Shown here piece after piece: positions 1 through 11,239 of a stretch of 64,000 bases of DNA. This DNA is from Allodiplogaster sudhausi (lineage: Eukaryota > Nematoda > Chromadorea > Rhabditida > Diplogasteridae). The notes under the pieces are model-generated. The model did no database searches, had not been told where the DNA came from, and saw only the letters and a list, made by a program, of their open reading frames with translations. Position 1 is the stretch's first letter; every line of letters begins with the position of its first letter. Both the position numbers and the translations under genes were made by a program. Where the stretch lies: the NCBI GenBank assembly GCA_945643635.1, contig CALZFC010000081.1, positions 757,501 to 821,500 on the forward strand, written 5' to 3'.

Positions 1-611
1 ACGTGTGTTTCTTCTGTTTCTTGGCCCCTTCGAGTTGCTCAAGAAAGTAAGTGTTAGGCATTTCTGTTCTCGCTGGAGAAACAGCAGAATGCTAAAAAAA
101 AGACCAGGAGATTCGCTAAAATGAATATGATTGAGGGGGAGAAACCTTCTGCTCGTAAGCGAGAATCTTGTCAATTTCCATCTCTTCTTCTTCATTCTTA
201 TCTCCGTTCAGATGACGGATTTTGTAGAGGATCGTGCGAGCTTCTTCTATCCTTCCTTTTTGAATCAGAAATCGCGGAGACTCGAACATTAGCCTAGGAA
301 CCGCAATTCTTACTCCATTTAAAGGAATTGAGAAAGGTTGGCAACTTGCCAAGAGGAAAGAGCACCCGAGGCAGCGAGGAGAGAGCAGGCGACGGAGAGA
401 GAGCGCCACTCTCCACAGAAGAAGGCGATGATTGGGAAGAGGATGAAGTTGGGAGACCACGTCAGCACTGTGTTCACTTGAAGGCGGATACGCTTAGGCA
501 TGTTCTCCACTTGCCACACCGACATCACTCTCAAAGGGAGTATAATCGAGCAGAGGCATAGAGTAGAAAGGAGAAAGAGAGTAAGAGAAGAGAGAGTATG
601 ACAGAGAAAGC

Positions 612-659
<48 letters not shown>

Positions 660-1563
660 GAATGAAAGAGATGGCAAGAAACAGACGAGGTCACGCCGCC
701 AGCGAAGAATCCGTTGCAGATTCTGATGACAGTCCAAGTGAAGAGCGAGTTGGCAAAGGCAGAGGCGAGAGTGAAGAGACAAGTGCCGAGGCAGCAGACA
801 ATCAGAGTCTGAAGGAGGCATTCATATCTCCTTTTCTCCCTCTACCTTTCTCAGCCTCCCTTTCTCTCTCTCTCTCTCACTCTTTCTCTTCCTTTTCTCC
901 CTCTACCTTTCTCAGCCTCCCTTTCTCTCTCTCTCTCTCACTCTTTCTCTTCCTTTTCTCCCTCTACCTTTCTCAGCCTCCCTTTCTCTCTCTCTCTCTC
1001 ACTCTTTCTCTTCCTTTTCTCCCTCTACCTTTCTCAGCCTCCCTTTCTCTCTCTCTCTCTCACTCTTTCTCTTCTGCACGAACCCTTCGTCTTCCAAAGA
1101 GATCGCTCATTTGTCCTCCTGCCACTGAGCCGATGGTCACTGCAACCATCTGGTATGAGATGCTGTTCTTCACTGCCTTTCCCTCCTCGCAGATCAGATT
1201 GAACTGAACACCTTGTCAGTTATTTCCTACAATAGTATACTATTGTTGCCATCACCTCAACATTGACAGAGTAGAATTGATGCTTGAGCCTTGGCTCACA
1301 TTCTAGTGATGAATTCTTCTTCAAATTGGTCAAGACCGAGCAGCCATTCTCGGTTGAATCGAAGGGGATCTCTCCACAGCCAATGACATCCGGACTCGCT
1401 CCTGCCAGCACTCTTCTCGTATCAGAAAGGACGGGAACTCACTCACCGGCATACATAACAAATGCTATGCTGGTTATTGAAGTTAGCAAGAAAAGCTCAT
1501 ACGTTAGAAGCACCAAACATCCGTATCTGAAACATTAGAGAGGAAGAGAGAGCGAAAGGAAGA

Positions 1564-1605
<42 letters not shown>

Positions 1606-1767
1606 TAGGGGAATAAGATTAAGAACACCAAAGCGAAAAAATTAAACTGAATGGAGTAACCTCCCGAGCCTGACAAATTCATCCAGATTCTTCACTGGCT
1701 CGCCTGAAGCTGGGTTCAGTTTCTGCAGTTCCTCCTTGCCAACTCCCTTTTCAGCCTCCACTGTCAT
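1..1767 (-). CDS. SLC22-like MFS organic-ion transporter, 5' part, runs off left edge
   Basis: I read eight exons on the minus strand: 1767-1661, 1526-1447, 1401-1256, 1203-1084, 808-687, 529-350, 293-146 and 91 to the edge. They join in phase and give about 331 residues. What is seen: a short cytosolic N-terminus (LDEFVRLGRYGCLVLL), a first membrane segment, and a long extracellular loop with Cys residues and N-glycosylation sites (NSS). Then come the loop motif GGQMSDLFGRR after TM2, further helices (ASAFANSLFTWTVIRICNGF), the ENMPKRIR loop, and after TM6 the motif LMFESPRFLIQKGR. The last is the SLC22/sugar-transporter signature. Family knowledge: plasma-membrane facilitators of organic cations, anions or zwitterions; the substrate cannot be told. 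The C-terminal half lies outside the window. Odd: the intron after 350 starts with GCAAGT, a GC-AG intron. It is required by phase, because the nearby GT donor puts the next exon out of frame. A 61-bp tandem repeat and a GA tract fill two introns. Confidence 0.82.
609..658. repeat. (GA)n microsatellite
   Basis: Nearly pure GA dinucleotide tract inside an intron of the SLC22-like gene. Seen directly. It generates spurious Ser/Leu-rich open frames on the other strand. Confidence 0.9.
829..1073. repeat. 61-bp tandem repeat, four copies
   Basis: Four head-to-tail copies of a pyrimidine-rich unit (each with TCTACCTTTCTCAGCCTCCC then a CT run), spaced exactly 61 bp at 841, 902, 963 and 1024. They lie in the intron between exons 4 and 5 of the SLC22-like gene, downstream of the donor at 1083. 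Copies look almost identical by eye, so the array is recent. Confidence 0.9.
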
Positions 1768-1872
1768 CCTATTTGGCAAATCTAACCATTTTGTTGCACA
1801 AAGCAACGGTAACAGATTAAAACACAATATGCAGCAATTATTGATAAGTCAATCCTTGAGAACGGAGGCATT

Positions 1873-1984
1873 CAATTTTGCTGCGTGGTTTGAACGCCTT
1901 TTTGATAGTAACACATCTTTTGACGGATTACTGTCAAAAGATGTGTTACTATCAAAAAGGCGTTCAAACCACGCAGCAAAATTG
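1873..1984. repeat. Perfect 52-bp inverted repeat with 8-nt loop
   Basis: Left arm 1873-1924 and right arm 1933-1984 are exact reverse complements, separated by GGATTACT. The trinucleotide ATT flanks both outer ends, which could be a short target duplication. It could be a tiny foldback element or MITE, a hairpin small-RNA source, or a fold-back sequencing artefact. No tRNA-like or coding content is visible. It sits about 105 bp upstream of the start codon of the minus-strand SLC22-like gene. Confidence 0.9.
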
Positions 1985-3262
1985 ATTCTGTGCTAGGCTT
2001 AGAGTGCAATTCAATGTCTAAATGTACAGTTGCAGTTGGCAAGGAGAATGAGAAAAGGGAGTTCTCCCAAATGAAGACGAAATCAGAGATGGAGCAAAGG
2101 GTTCTCATATTCTGCACAGGTCGAATGAATGTCGCATGAAGGCAGAAACTACGAATCATTTAGAAGAGAGAAGCGATGGTGAGGGGGGGGAAGAGCAGGG
2201 GAGGAAGAACTGCAGACTGAGAAGAGACTATTGCATACATAGTCCAGTACCAAAGAAAGAAATATGGAAAAGAGAGAAAATGTAAGAAAGAGAAAGAGAG
2301 ATGAGAATGATGGGGTGATAAGTTGCCATGTCCATATGTGAGCAAACCGCGAGGAACGTTACATGTCTCAGTAGTTGTTGATCATAAATTGTCTTTTCAC
2401 GATGTTATTGAATGCCCGAGCCGCATCCTCGACGGTTCCCTCCTTATCAACCAACCGGTCTTCCCGGATCATCATTCTCTGGCCTTTGATCCCTCCCCAT
2501 TCCCTAGTCAAGCAACCAAGAGAACTGAATACTGTACTTCTCCATGCACTTCTTTTGCAACGACGAAGCACAACATTTCAGCACTCTAACTTTTCTCTTC
2601 TGCTAATGTAAATTTGCTATCCCAGATCATTGAATACAGCCTTTATTGCTGTAGTAAGAAGCAATAGTAATGCACATCAAGTTAATGTCTCACCGGGAAG
2701 AAGCTTCTCATGACAACAATCACGACTGCTAAGGAAGACCTCGTAGCAGCTATCAACTATAAATATCACGGAAATAGGAAAGATGGCATAACGAAGAAAT
2801 GACAGCTGAAGGAGAGAATGCACCAATCACCAGAGAGATTATGAGAGAACAAGCAGACCCTGGTCTAACACTCCACTCATTGTGTACCGGTTTTGCCTCT
2901 TCGGGGAAAAAACCAGGGAAATGGATAAATTAGTAGTGCTAAGCAAGGACGCCAGTATAGCAGTAAAAATCATTCAATTTTTTTTTCAAAAGAAAATAAA
3001 GCAGCTCAGATCAGATCATTAAACACATCATTTGAAGAGTAGACTTGCTATTGTTACACTTTCTGGGTGGTACGATCTATGGCTGAAAGCCAAGCAATTA
3101 GGGTTAGCAGATAAAAAAGGACATTTTTAATGAAGAAGAAGATTAGGCAGGAGGAAGATTAATACAAAGTGAGACAATGATTGCAAAGGGTATTCCTAGA
3201 ATTAGCTATATCTCTTTGGAATGCTTAAAATATGACCCATAATAAACCGTATGTCTTCCTTG
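1985..3262. other. Intergenic region with one possible unassigned exon
   Basis: Between the two transporter genes. The only convincing coding-like piece is minus 2503-2368. It follows a CTAG acceptor and encodes a charged stretch (EWGGIKGQRMMIREDRL through AARAFNNIVKRQ) that ends in a stop codon, as a last exon would. No upstream exon joins it in phase, so it may be a gene remnant. A good donor with a short open segment lies near 2695-2755 but does not fit its phase. Nothing else was recognised. Confidence 0.35.
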
Positions 3263-4598
3263 TTATCCAGAAATGAAATGGCCATGCGGAGTTCGGTCGA
3301 TGTTGGCAGTGATCACAAATGCTAAAAAGGCTCAATTTCAAGAAGTTCCCGCATTTTTCCTTCACAAAACAACAAATGATGACTAGGCGAGAGCACAAAA
3401 TCCAAAAAAAAAAGGATAAGAAAGCCGACAAACCTGTGAAAGGGAAGATTGCAGTGATAAGGAACATCCAGCTGTATCCCAGGGAACCCAAAGCGTATTG
3501 CGAAAGTAGAGAAAGAGCAACCCCGCTCAAGGTCTGAAAAGGAACCACAGTAGCACCCACCAATAGCTTAGCAAAGTTAGGAGAGAAACTGACGGTGGAG
3601 AGAATGAGAAGGCCGTAATTGGTTGCCTTGTAGCGTGCACCGAAACATTTGACAACGGCAGTGATGAAGAGAGCATGGGTGGCAGCCATGCAAGTGAAGA
3701 GAAGAGTCAGCCAAGCAAGGAACACCCACTTCCCTGCCAAGCTAGTCAGGGGCATGGACAGGAGAAGGGCGCACGCCACGCAGCACGCAACGCTTAGCGT
3801 CATCTACAATGGGCAAATCATCAATCTATGAATGAGAAAAAGAAGTCTAAATAGTTGAGAGATTGAGTAGCTTGAAATACCTGGAAGGAAGTGCGGTCAG
3901 TGAAGTGACCCCACGCAATGCGCGCAGCTGCATTCGCAATGCTGCCCACGGAGAAAGCCATGGCCAGGAACATGTCATCTTCGATGAAGGTCAGTGCAAA
4001 TGTCTGCAATCCAACATTCTCGTCTCTAGAATCTCATTGTATTTTGTCACTCAGGAAAATCTATTACCCTGGAAGTTACCTTTATAGTAAAACAGTATTG
4101 ATCAAATGTAATAATGTAGCGATAAAACCTTGTAAAGATTATAGAATGTGTTGGCATAGAAGGAGCAGCAGAACAGAGCAGTGAAGAGAGCGTAGAAAGT
4201 TGGAGAGCGCAGCATTTCGGGAGGGGTCAATGAACTCAAATTAACAACTTCTTCATGAGAAATATAATGCAACAAGAATAGGAAAATGGAAGAAACCTCT
4301 TGAGTGGTGCCAGGTCGGGGATGATGGAATCCCTGTCCCCATCTCGCTCTTCTTCTCCAACTTCACTTGAATCTCTTGATTGACTTCTTCGGCGAATGCG
4401 CGTCTGAAAGAGTTCAGCCAAGTGAATTAAGAAAAGTAATCGTTCACTCACTCCACATCACAACACGCTTTCTGCACACGCAGCTCTGTTCAGTGCGGGC
4501 GCCAGATCACCATACATCAACCCAAAAGTGAATGTGAGGGTGGCGGATCGAGGAGAGAGAGATATGAGAGAGATGGAGAGTGAAGAATAAAGAGAGAA

Positions 4599-4641
<43 letters not shown>

Positions 4642-5968
4642 GAGAGAAGGATGAGTGTGAGCTTGAAAAGCAAGCGATAGCTCTATCTACAGACGGCATG
4701 CTCTGGGAGGCTGACTGGACTAGCGAGGTCCTCCTCGCAGTCACGGAGAACAGAGTAGCGAACAGCGGAGAAGAGTCGAGGGGGGCGAGAGGAAAGCGAG
4801 AGAGAGGGGGAAGAGAGGAGGCAGCAGAGACTCCCCTCCCCTCCCCTCCACTCTCCCAATCCACTCCCCTGCCATGCCCCTTGGCGACGCGAGAAACGCT
4901 GGAGCCATTACAGTATTCCTTTCCATCTCTATACAGTGGAAGAGATAAAGACAAAAGAACGAACAGCCTCGGAGGGAGGATCGCAGATGAAGAGAAGTCC
5001 AATCATTTGCATGAGAGCGTAGACTGAAGCGAGCATGCGAAAGACCACGGGAACCTTCTCCAGAAGATCTTTCTCGATGAAGTAACCGTCTCTCTACAAA
5101 GAAAAACTTTCTTTGGGCAAACAGAAAAATGATAACCTGTGGAGGGTAATTGGAAGGGTTGACGAGAGCTGTTTGAATGGGAGCGAAGATGGACGAGGAG
5201 AGCCCGAAGCCGGCAGCAACCACGCCGCTCACCAAGCCAACCCGATCAGGAGCCCACTACACATTACACAACTTCTTATACACATTTCACTATTGAAGCA
5301 GCAAACCATTCAAAAATAACAACATATATATGTTAACTTAATGAAAAAAAGCTGAGGAAGCAACTGTACTGACGTTGATAACGGAAGAAACAGCCACGAC
5401 GTATGCAATGCCTTGACCGAGGCCGTACATAAATCCGTATGTAAAGACAAATGAGAGAAGAGAGATGCTGATCGTAAACGAAGAGAGGTACACGCCACTT
5501 CTGCAACGGATATCTTAATCAAATCGAACGATTAAAAAAACTCTGTCAAAATAAGTATCCTAACACCATTGTTAGGCAGCCAAGACCCGCGGCAATGCGT
5601 GGGCCGAGTTTGTGTGCCAGCAACCCGCCGAGGACCATCGCGAATGGAAAACATCCTGCGACATCCAAGTATTTCCTGGCTTCCGTAACGGATGGAATGA
5701 AAAAGCTACCTTGCAAGGTTGGAATCCAGACCATTTCCTCTTCAGTTATTGATGAGTCCGTGTAGTTACGCATATAAGATGCCATATACGGCAGCATATT
5801 CCCTGCAATCAAAATGATAGGAATAGAACTGAAGTACTTTGAAAAAGTCAAACCGAAAGTATGATAGGTGCCGAGGGAGAGATGAATAAGCACTGCACCA
5901 AACATGACCGGCAGAACACGGAAAGAGGGAGGCAGCTTCATCAGAAGAGAAGACATCGACAGGGTCAT
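3263..5968 (-). CDS. MFS transporter, monocarboxylate/oxalate-formate-antiporter-like, 478 aa
   Basis: Eleven exons: 5968-5854, 5802-5711, 5655-5567, 5500-5374, 5256-5137, 5093-4965, 4403-4297, 4234-4129, 4003-3881, 3803-3434 and 3321-3263. They sum to 1437 nt, exactly 479 codons with the stop, and all junctions keep phase. The N-terminus runs LPPSFRVLP then a helix with LGTYHTFG/NMLPYMASY. The loop AHKLGPRIAAGLGC is the MFS signature after TM2. A charged central loop (EVGEEERDGDRDS) separates the halves, and the second half carries TPPEMLRSPTFYALF and RIAWGHFTDR. The protein has enough helices for the usual 12. Family knowledge: proton-coupled or exchange transport of small organic anions. 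Nematodes have an expanded group of this type without assigned substrates. One intron (about 560 nt) contains a GA tract near 4600-4645. The ATG at 5968 is preferred to the in-frame GTG just upstream. Confidence 0.85.
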
Positions 5969-7198
5969 CACTCAAGAGATCGTACATTACTATACAAACC
6001 ATGAACAAGACATGTAGCAATGCTACACGGCAGACTAGACAGAAGATAGAAGACAACATCCTAGAATTCACTCATGTAAATCCAGTTGCCGAAACGCATA
6101 AAAAAGTAGAAAAAGTGAAACAGTAGAAGGGATACAACGTACTAGTTCAAAGGCGGAGAATACGTAGAGGAGTTAATAGGCCCGTTTCTCTTCAAGTCAT
6201 ACTATTCCATTACGCAGACCCTAGCTCATCAATCCTCCGAAGATATCTGAAAACCAGTGTATACTCAAGCAGGCATTTGAAAGGATCACGCAGGCCATAA
6301 GCCTTCGGAAGTTTAAATGGAAAATGTAGACCAGATAACCGTATCATACATTCTATCGGCACCATTCTATCTTAGAAATGACGAGGAAATTAAATGTTCT
6401 ATGCGACAAAGATGTATGAACATCACGCGGAAAGGGGAAGAAAATTTCGAGTACTTCGAGAAGTCAACCCAAATTCGGCGAACACAAAGTCATGCAAGGC
6501 CGCGCTTTCCGCACTTCCTTCGATTCTGCCTGAACAGCCGATCATCAAGTCGACTAAATGTTGTACCAATTGGTCTACAGTACTTTTTAAATTAAGTTCA
6601 ACAATCTCTTTCAGCACGGGGGGTAGGCAAGTTCGTTATGGTGTGCGAGTGTATCTATAAATTGGGGTAGTCGACATTTCTGCCGACGTTTATGAAATCG
6701 CAATTCTGGCGATAACGTACTCGTTTATTGAGACTTGCGTCACTTCTTGGGGTGCTTATCAACTTTTGTATTGTTGTTTCAGATTATTCTTGTCATCCAC
6801 TGAAGAATTTTGTGTTTTCAGGTAACGTTTTGGTTCTGCTTTTTGAGGAGCTCTATTGCGAGCAAATTTTATGAAGGAATCTTACGAATATCAGGTCAGC
6901 GAATTAATTTTAATACGAGGGTGAAGCCTATTTTCAGTTATCGAGCGATAGTTTCTGCTCTGAGAGAAGCAGATGCGACGAGATGCGAGGAAGCGCTTCT
7001 TCGCGGCGGCAGAGTCGTCCAAAGGTATAGTTTCGTTGAAGCTTTTTGCTTGAATTATATAGCACTTTTTAGTTCTACACATCCTATTCAAATGGGTTGG
7101 CAGCTGTTTCATTTGTTGTAATATCTTTTTACTTTTGTTTTACTTAACATTACCGATTTTGTTGAAAATAGGGCATCGTTGAAAGGAATAACATTTCT
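5969..7198. other. Intergenic region, no gene recognised
   Basis: No exon chain, RNA gene or repeat could be supported on either strand. Open frames here are short, lack recognisable motifs and are probably chance. Confidence 0.5.
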
Positions 7199-8242
7199 TT
7201 ATTGTAGCAGTGCTCTCTGGATGACTGGTGTGTGCTCGACTCGTGGCCTGTCCCCGCGAAGGTTGGACCCGACCTTCTTCACCCTTGTTCCCCCCCCTTT
7301 ATATTTGGTTAAAATATAAATGTATTTGTGTTTGCTGTGTGTTGTGTGTTGCAGAAATTGGGAAGTAATGAGGCTGTCTTGGGCTGGTGTCAGTTTCTTT
7401 GGTGTGAGAAGTGGAACTCCGAGCGACCGGCAGACTGCGAGACAGACATTTCTATGGATTTCTCTCTTCCTTTCCTCGGGAACAACTCCAATCATCCCTT
7501 TTACTTTCTGTGCAATAGCGTTCATGGTGTTATATGTCGCCGTCTTTCGAAGTCGCGTGATGGGTCGGCATGTCTTCCTCTTCCTCTTTGAATTCCTTAG
7601 GGACCACGTCAGTAACTGATTCTCGCGTGTTTTCTGTGCAACTCGTTCCTGGAGATATGAAATTCGCTTGTCCTTCGCAGAGATGATGTTTTGTGCATTC
7701 TCCATCTGGACAGCATTCCGTTTCTGATGTTGATTTGCCAAGTCCAGAGCTTCCAGAGCTCTCTGGCATTCTTTCTCTGCTTCCTCCAGTTTTTTCTTCA
7801 ATTCGGCCCTTTCCTTGGCAATGCGTTCATCAAAATGTCTGTTAAGAGCAACGATTTCATTATGATGGTATTCTTTCAGACGCTCTTTTTCAATGGCAAT
7901 GGTTTTGACTTCTTTTTGTAGCCGTTCTCCCTCCTTTCTCTCCTGCATTTCAATTTGCTTTTCCTCTTCGACTCTTTGCAACCAGGCCCTCTTATCATCT
8001 GCATACTTTCGCTCCATTTCATCTATACTGTGCTTTTGTTCCTCTGTCATCTGAGTCAAGCGAGTAGTATGGTTGCGTTCGGGGTTAGCGATCTGATCAG
8101 TGTGTTGCTGCTCGATCTTTTTGAGCTTGTGTTCATCATTGGTTTTACCTTCTTCCAACAGACTCTCGTGGGCAGTGACTTGCGCTTTCAGAATGACATT
8201 TATGTTTTGGAGCTCATTCATGTCTCGGAGATTCGTTCTCAT
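7199..8242 (-). CDS. Truncated coiled-coil protein of a transposon-type family
   Basis: Single open frame of 347 codons. About residues 1-215 are a Glu/Lys/Gln-rich coiled coil (EERKREI, ERLKEYHHNEIVAL). Residues about 240-295 hold a conserved block ending CRSLGVPLLTPKKLTPAQDS, then LITSQFL. The same block (CNSLEVPILKPKKLTPEQDN, then AITTQFL) occurs in the plus-strand gene at 41238-43140, so the two are paralogues. That copy continues for about 300 further residues, whereas this one diverges right after QFL into low-quality sequence and stops. The copy is therefore 3' truncated, and its N-terminus also lacks the opening segment of the paralogue. The function is unknown. The dispersed, truncated copies suggest a protein from a mobile element rather than a cellular gene. 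Confidence 0.6.
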   Translation of the reverse strand: MRTNLRDMNELQNINVILKAQVTAHESLLEEGKTNDEHKLKKIEQQHTDQIANPERNHTTRLTQMTEEQKHSIDEMERKYADDKRAWLQRVEEEKQIEMQERKEGERLQKEVKTIAIEKERLKEYHHNEIVALNRHFDERIAKERAELKKKLEEAEKECQRALEALDLANQHQKRNAVQMENAQNIISAKDKRISYLQERVAQKTRENQLLTWSLRNSKRKRKTCRPITRLRKTATYNTMNAIAQKVKGMIGVVPEERKREIHRNVCLAVCRSLGVPLLTPKKLTPAQDSLITSQFLQHTTHSKHKYIYILTKYKGGGTRVKKVGSNLRGDRPRVEHTPVIQRALLQ

Positions 8243-8719
8243 ACTTACTTCTTTCCTTGTTGATTGTTAAGGGTGATCTGTAAAGGAAGAAAAAACGTTT
8301 ATCAGAATAGCTAAAACCTGTTAATATCTTAGAGCAGTGGCTTAATACCACCTCGGTGTGGTGAACATGATACCAAGCAAGATTAATAAAAATTTATCGC
8401 TGAATCTCAATACATCACATTAATTTTACTTGCAGGATTCTTCGAGTGGAAGAGGCGGAGGCAGCAACGGAAGACGAGCCCCCCCCCCCTCCTTTCCGAA
8501 CGACTCCGAAAGAAGACGACAAGGAGGCCTTCCCCCTCTATTAGGAAGGACCCCGCGAGACCCCAATCCATTCCATTTTTTTAATGTTTTTTTTAAAAAT
8601 AAACGTCTTGATTTTGATGAAGAAAACAAATGTGAATAACAAGTGTTTATCATCAGATAAACGTAACAACACAACAACAGGAGTCTTTCTCCTTACTCTC
8701 CCTTCCATTCTCCTCGTCG

Positions 8720-9301
8720 TCATTCTCCTTCATCTTCTTTCTTCTTCGAGCTGCTCTTTCTTACCATCCTCGCCATGAGCTGTTCGAACTGCTCGGCCGA
8801 GAGGGTATAACTGCAATTAAACATTCACGAGGTCCTCAGCATTTACGAGAACAATAGACGGACCCGTGCCCTTTCTCGGCTGGCTTCTCCTCTTCTTCCA
8901 CGAACTCCTTGTCCTGGGCGGCGTGGAAGCCGCCGCGTCTTCCGCCGCGAAGCCCCGTGTAGCCGCCTCGTCCTCCCCTATACGGGTGAGGTCGGTCGCG
9001 GTGGCTAAAACTACAACAAATAAAAGCGACTATAACTGTTGAAGAACCGTTGGCTAACCAAAGGTCGGAGAAGAAGGAGGGGTCCGACTTCTTGATCTCG
9101 CCGAGTGCGTCCTTGATGATGGAGTGGTTTGCGGCGAAGACCATCTTCAGCGCGCCAGCCAGCTCGAAATGCTGAAGAAGAGCGAGGAATCATATTTTTC
9201 TGCTAGCTTTACAGCTAGAAACGAACGTCGATGCGCTGTTGCGCAGGCGGCGGCGGCGGGGGGTGGAATCCGCGGTAGCCGCTGAAGCCCTCCGAATCCA
9301 T
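8720..9301 (-). CDS. Small RGG/Pro-rich protein, unrecognised
   Basis: Proposed exons on the minus strand: an opening exon MDSEGFSGYRGF followed by a proline run to about 9226; HFELAGALKMVFAANHSIIK to SDPSFFSDL; HRDRPHPYRGGRGGYTG to EEEEKPAEKGHG; and YTLSAEQFEQLMARM with a basic tail ending at 8720. Introns are about 45-55 nt with GTTAGC or GTCCGT donors and TTCTTCAG or AATTGCAG acceptors. The visible features are a Pro-rich N-terminus, a helical segment, an RGG/RG box typical of RNA-binding proteins, and an acidic stretch. I do not recognise the family. The 3' end is uncertain: a strong donor (GTAAGA) at MARM could lead to another exon near 8430-8560, which also encodes an RG-rich frame. An overlapping ATG 17 nt upstream opens a different, less protein-like frame. 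Confidence 0.5.
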
Positions 9302-9931
9302 TGTTGTACTCGCCCATGATTGATCTTTAACAAAAAGAGGAAAAGGATAAACAAGTTGAACATCGAAAACAAGACCAGTAACAACGCCAGTTGTTAATAC
9401 ATCCAAGCGTCTTTTTCCCGCCCAAGACGAATGCTCAAACTTTTGGAGGGAGTTTAAATCACTTCGATCGATGCATTGGGAGGCGGGCTCGGCAGAGCTG
9501 TATGCTGTGCCTTGCCGCAACGCGGTAAAATACGGTATTCGCTGTGTCAAATTTCCGGAATTTTTTAAGGGCGGGTACCCTCCGTGTTTCAGGAAGCTAA
9601 GCTCGCAACAGCATCCTCGAAGGCATCGAAAATGATGTTAACCTATCGCTCGATTTCACTCCAAAAAGAAGCCGGCCAATATGTTGATCGACTTCTCCTC
9701 TGCAAGTACTCTCAACTGGTCCTTGAGCGTAGTTTCTATGTCACGATTCCTATACAAACACCACTTCTCATGAGTCATCATACTGTTAATGGAGACATTC
9801 AGGTATTCTTTATTAGTCAATCCGTATGTAGGCATAGTTGTCTAAAGCTTGACGCCTGTGAATTTAAAGTGCATAAATATCGGCAATGGCATTCTTCGTA
9901 CACGATAGAAATACATAGGTTAGTTGTATGA

Positions 9932-10754
9932 CTATTTGAGGGTAGTCCTGATGGGGACTGAGTAGTGGTAGGCGGAAACGAAGGACTTCAATTGACTTGG
10001 CAGAGCCAAGGAATCCACATCCGCATATCGAATCAATGAAGAAATCTTCGCCCGACAGAGATGCTGGAAAGAAGGGGTAATTGTTGTCAGACTTCAGTCG
10101 AACTCACAAACAGCTAACCTGGAGGGAGAAAACGAAGTTTCTCTTGAGGGGAAGCGAGAGCTGAGGCTCGAAGAAGAGGCATCTGGCGGGGTCTTTGTAG
10201 TTGTCAATGAGTCGGATGATGCTGGGAGCAGAGAAGACAGTCTCGTCCAGGATGTCGAATCCGAACTGGCCATTCTTCTGCTCGATTCTGGCATGGAGAG
10301 TGCGGCTGTAGCGACGGAAGGAGACAGAGAAGATGAAGTCAGGCTGGGCCGAGTCGCGTAGAAGGAAGGTGCCCTCGGAGGCGTCCGCCAGCAGACGCTC
10401 CGCCTACAACTCACTTCATCCCGCTCACCCCTCCAATTCCACGCTTTTTCCCCATCACCTACATTGCTACAAGATTAATAAAAATGAAACCTCAAATCGA
10501 TCCATTCTTCCCCAGTAGAAAGGGGCGGCGCTAATCTTGTCCAGCTCAGGCAGCAGCTCGTAAGCATATTCAACCACCTTCAAGGTATAACTAGTGTAGA
10601 ACTGAAGGATAACATAGTCTCTGCTTACCTTGAGAAGAGGAAGAGTAGCAGGGGTGGGCCTCTCCTCGACTCTCAGGGAATCCCCTTCCACATCCGAGTC
10701 AGAGTCGCCCACCGAACCGGAGAAGCAGCCACAGATGCGGGCCGCGCCCAGCAT
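9932..10754 (-). CDS. SOCS4/5-like protein: SH2 domain plus SOCS box
   Basis: Four exons: 10754-10629, 10577-10491, 10403-10119 and 10063-9932, joining in phase to about 209 residues. Exon 2 ends with APFYWGRMDRFE and exon 3 opens AERLLADASEGTFLLRDSAQ, the start of an SH2 domain. The FLLRDS motif carries the phosphotyrosine-binding Arg. The domain continues through FSVSFRRYSRTLHARIEQ to DNYKDPARCLFFEPQLSL. Exon 4 (HLCRAKISSLIRYADVDSL to LPSQLKSFVSAYHY) is a SOCS box, the Elongin B/C and Cullin-5 docking motif. This arrangement and wording are those of the SOCS4/SOCS5 branch, which directs phosphotyrosine proteins such as receptor kinases to ubiquitination. The long N-terminal region of vertebrate SOCS4/5 is not seen. 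An acceptor lies directly before the ATG at 10754, so either the mRNA is trans-spliced there or upstream exons exist. Confidence 0.88.
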
Positions 10755-11176
10755 TCCTCTGCAGACAGTAACCAGTACTCAGTTGTTCTTGAAATCGATT
10801 GAATGATTAATTGAAGAGTTGCCAAAAAACTAGGAAAGAAAGGCATACGGGAAAGGAAGCGGACGACTGCGGCGGAATCCCCCCGAGGGAGAGAAAGAGA
10901 CGGCAGAAGAAGCAGACGAAGTGGTAACTGAAACAGACAGTAGATAAGGAACGCTGTCTTACTTCTCTTCTCATTCATCCTCCAGCATATCTAGCCAAGT
11001 CATCAATACGTTCTCAATGCATCACATTCTCTTTCTCGGTTCTCTTTTCATACTTCTCTCACATTCGCAGCAACTATTTTATAGGCAAAGAAAGTAAACG
11101 AACAAGTACATGGAATACATTGCATCTTCTCTGCAAGATGATAAGAAGATACTCAGGGTGAGAGAGAGAGAGAGCG

Positions 11177-11239
<63 letters not shown>

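Noticed and set aside
531..821. Ser/Leu-rich open frame on the minus strand
   Set aside because: Produced by the (GA)n tract read as CT; the real coding frame here is the transporter exon 808-687 in another frame.
829..1073. Regular 61-bp repeats as a CRISPR array
   Set aside because: Units are contiguous with no unique spacers, and the genome is eukaryotic.
9584..9931. 115-codon plus-strand frame
   Set aside because: Antisense to the 3' region of the SOCS-like gene, with no domain motif or splice evidence.
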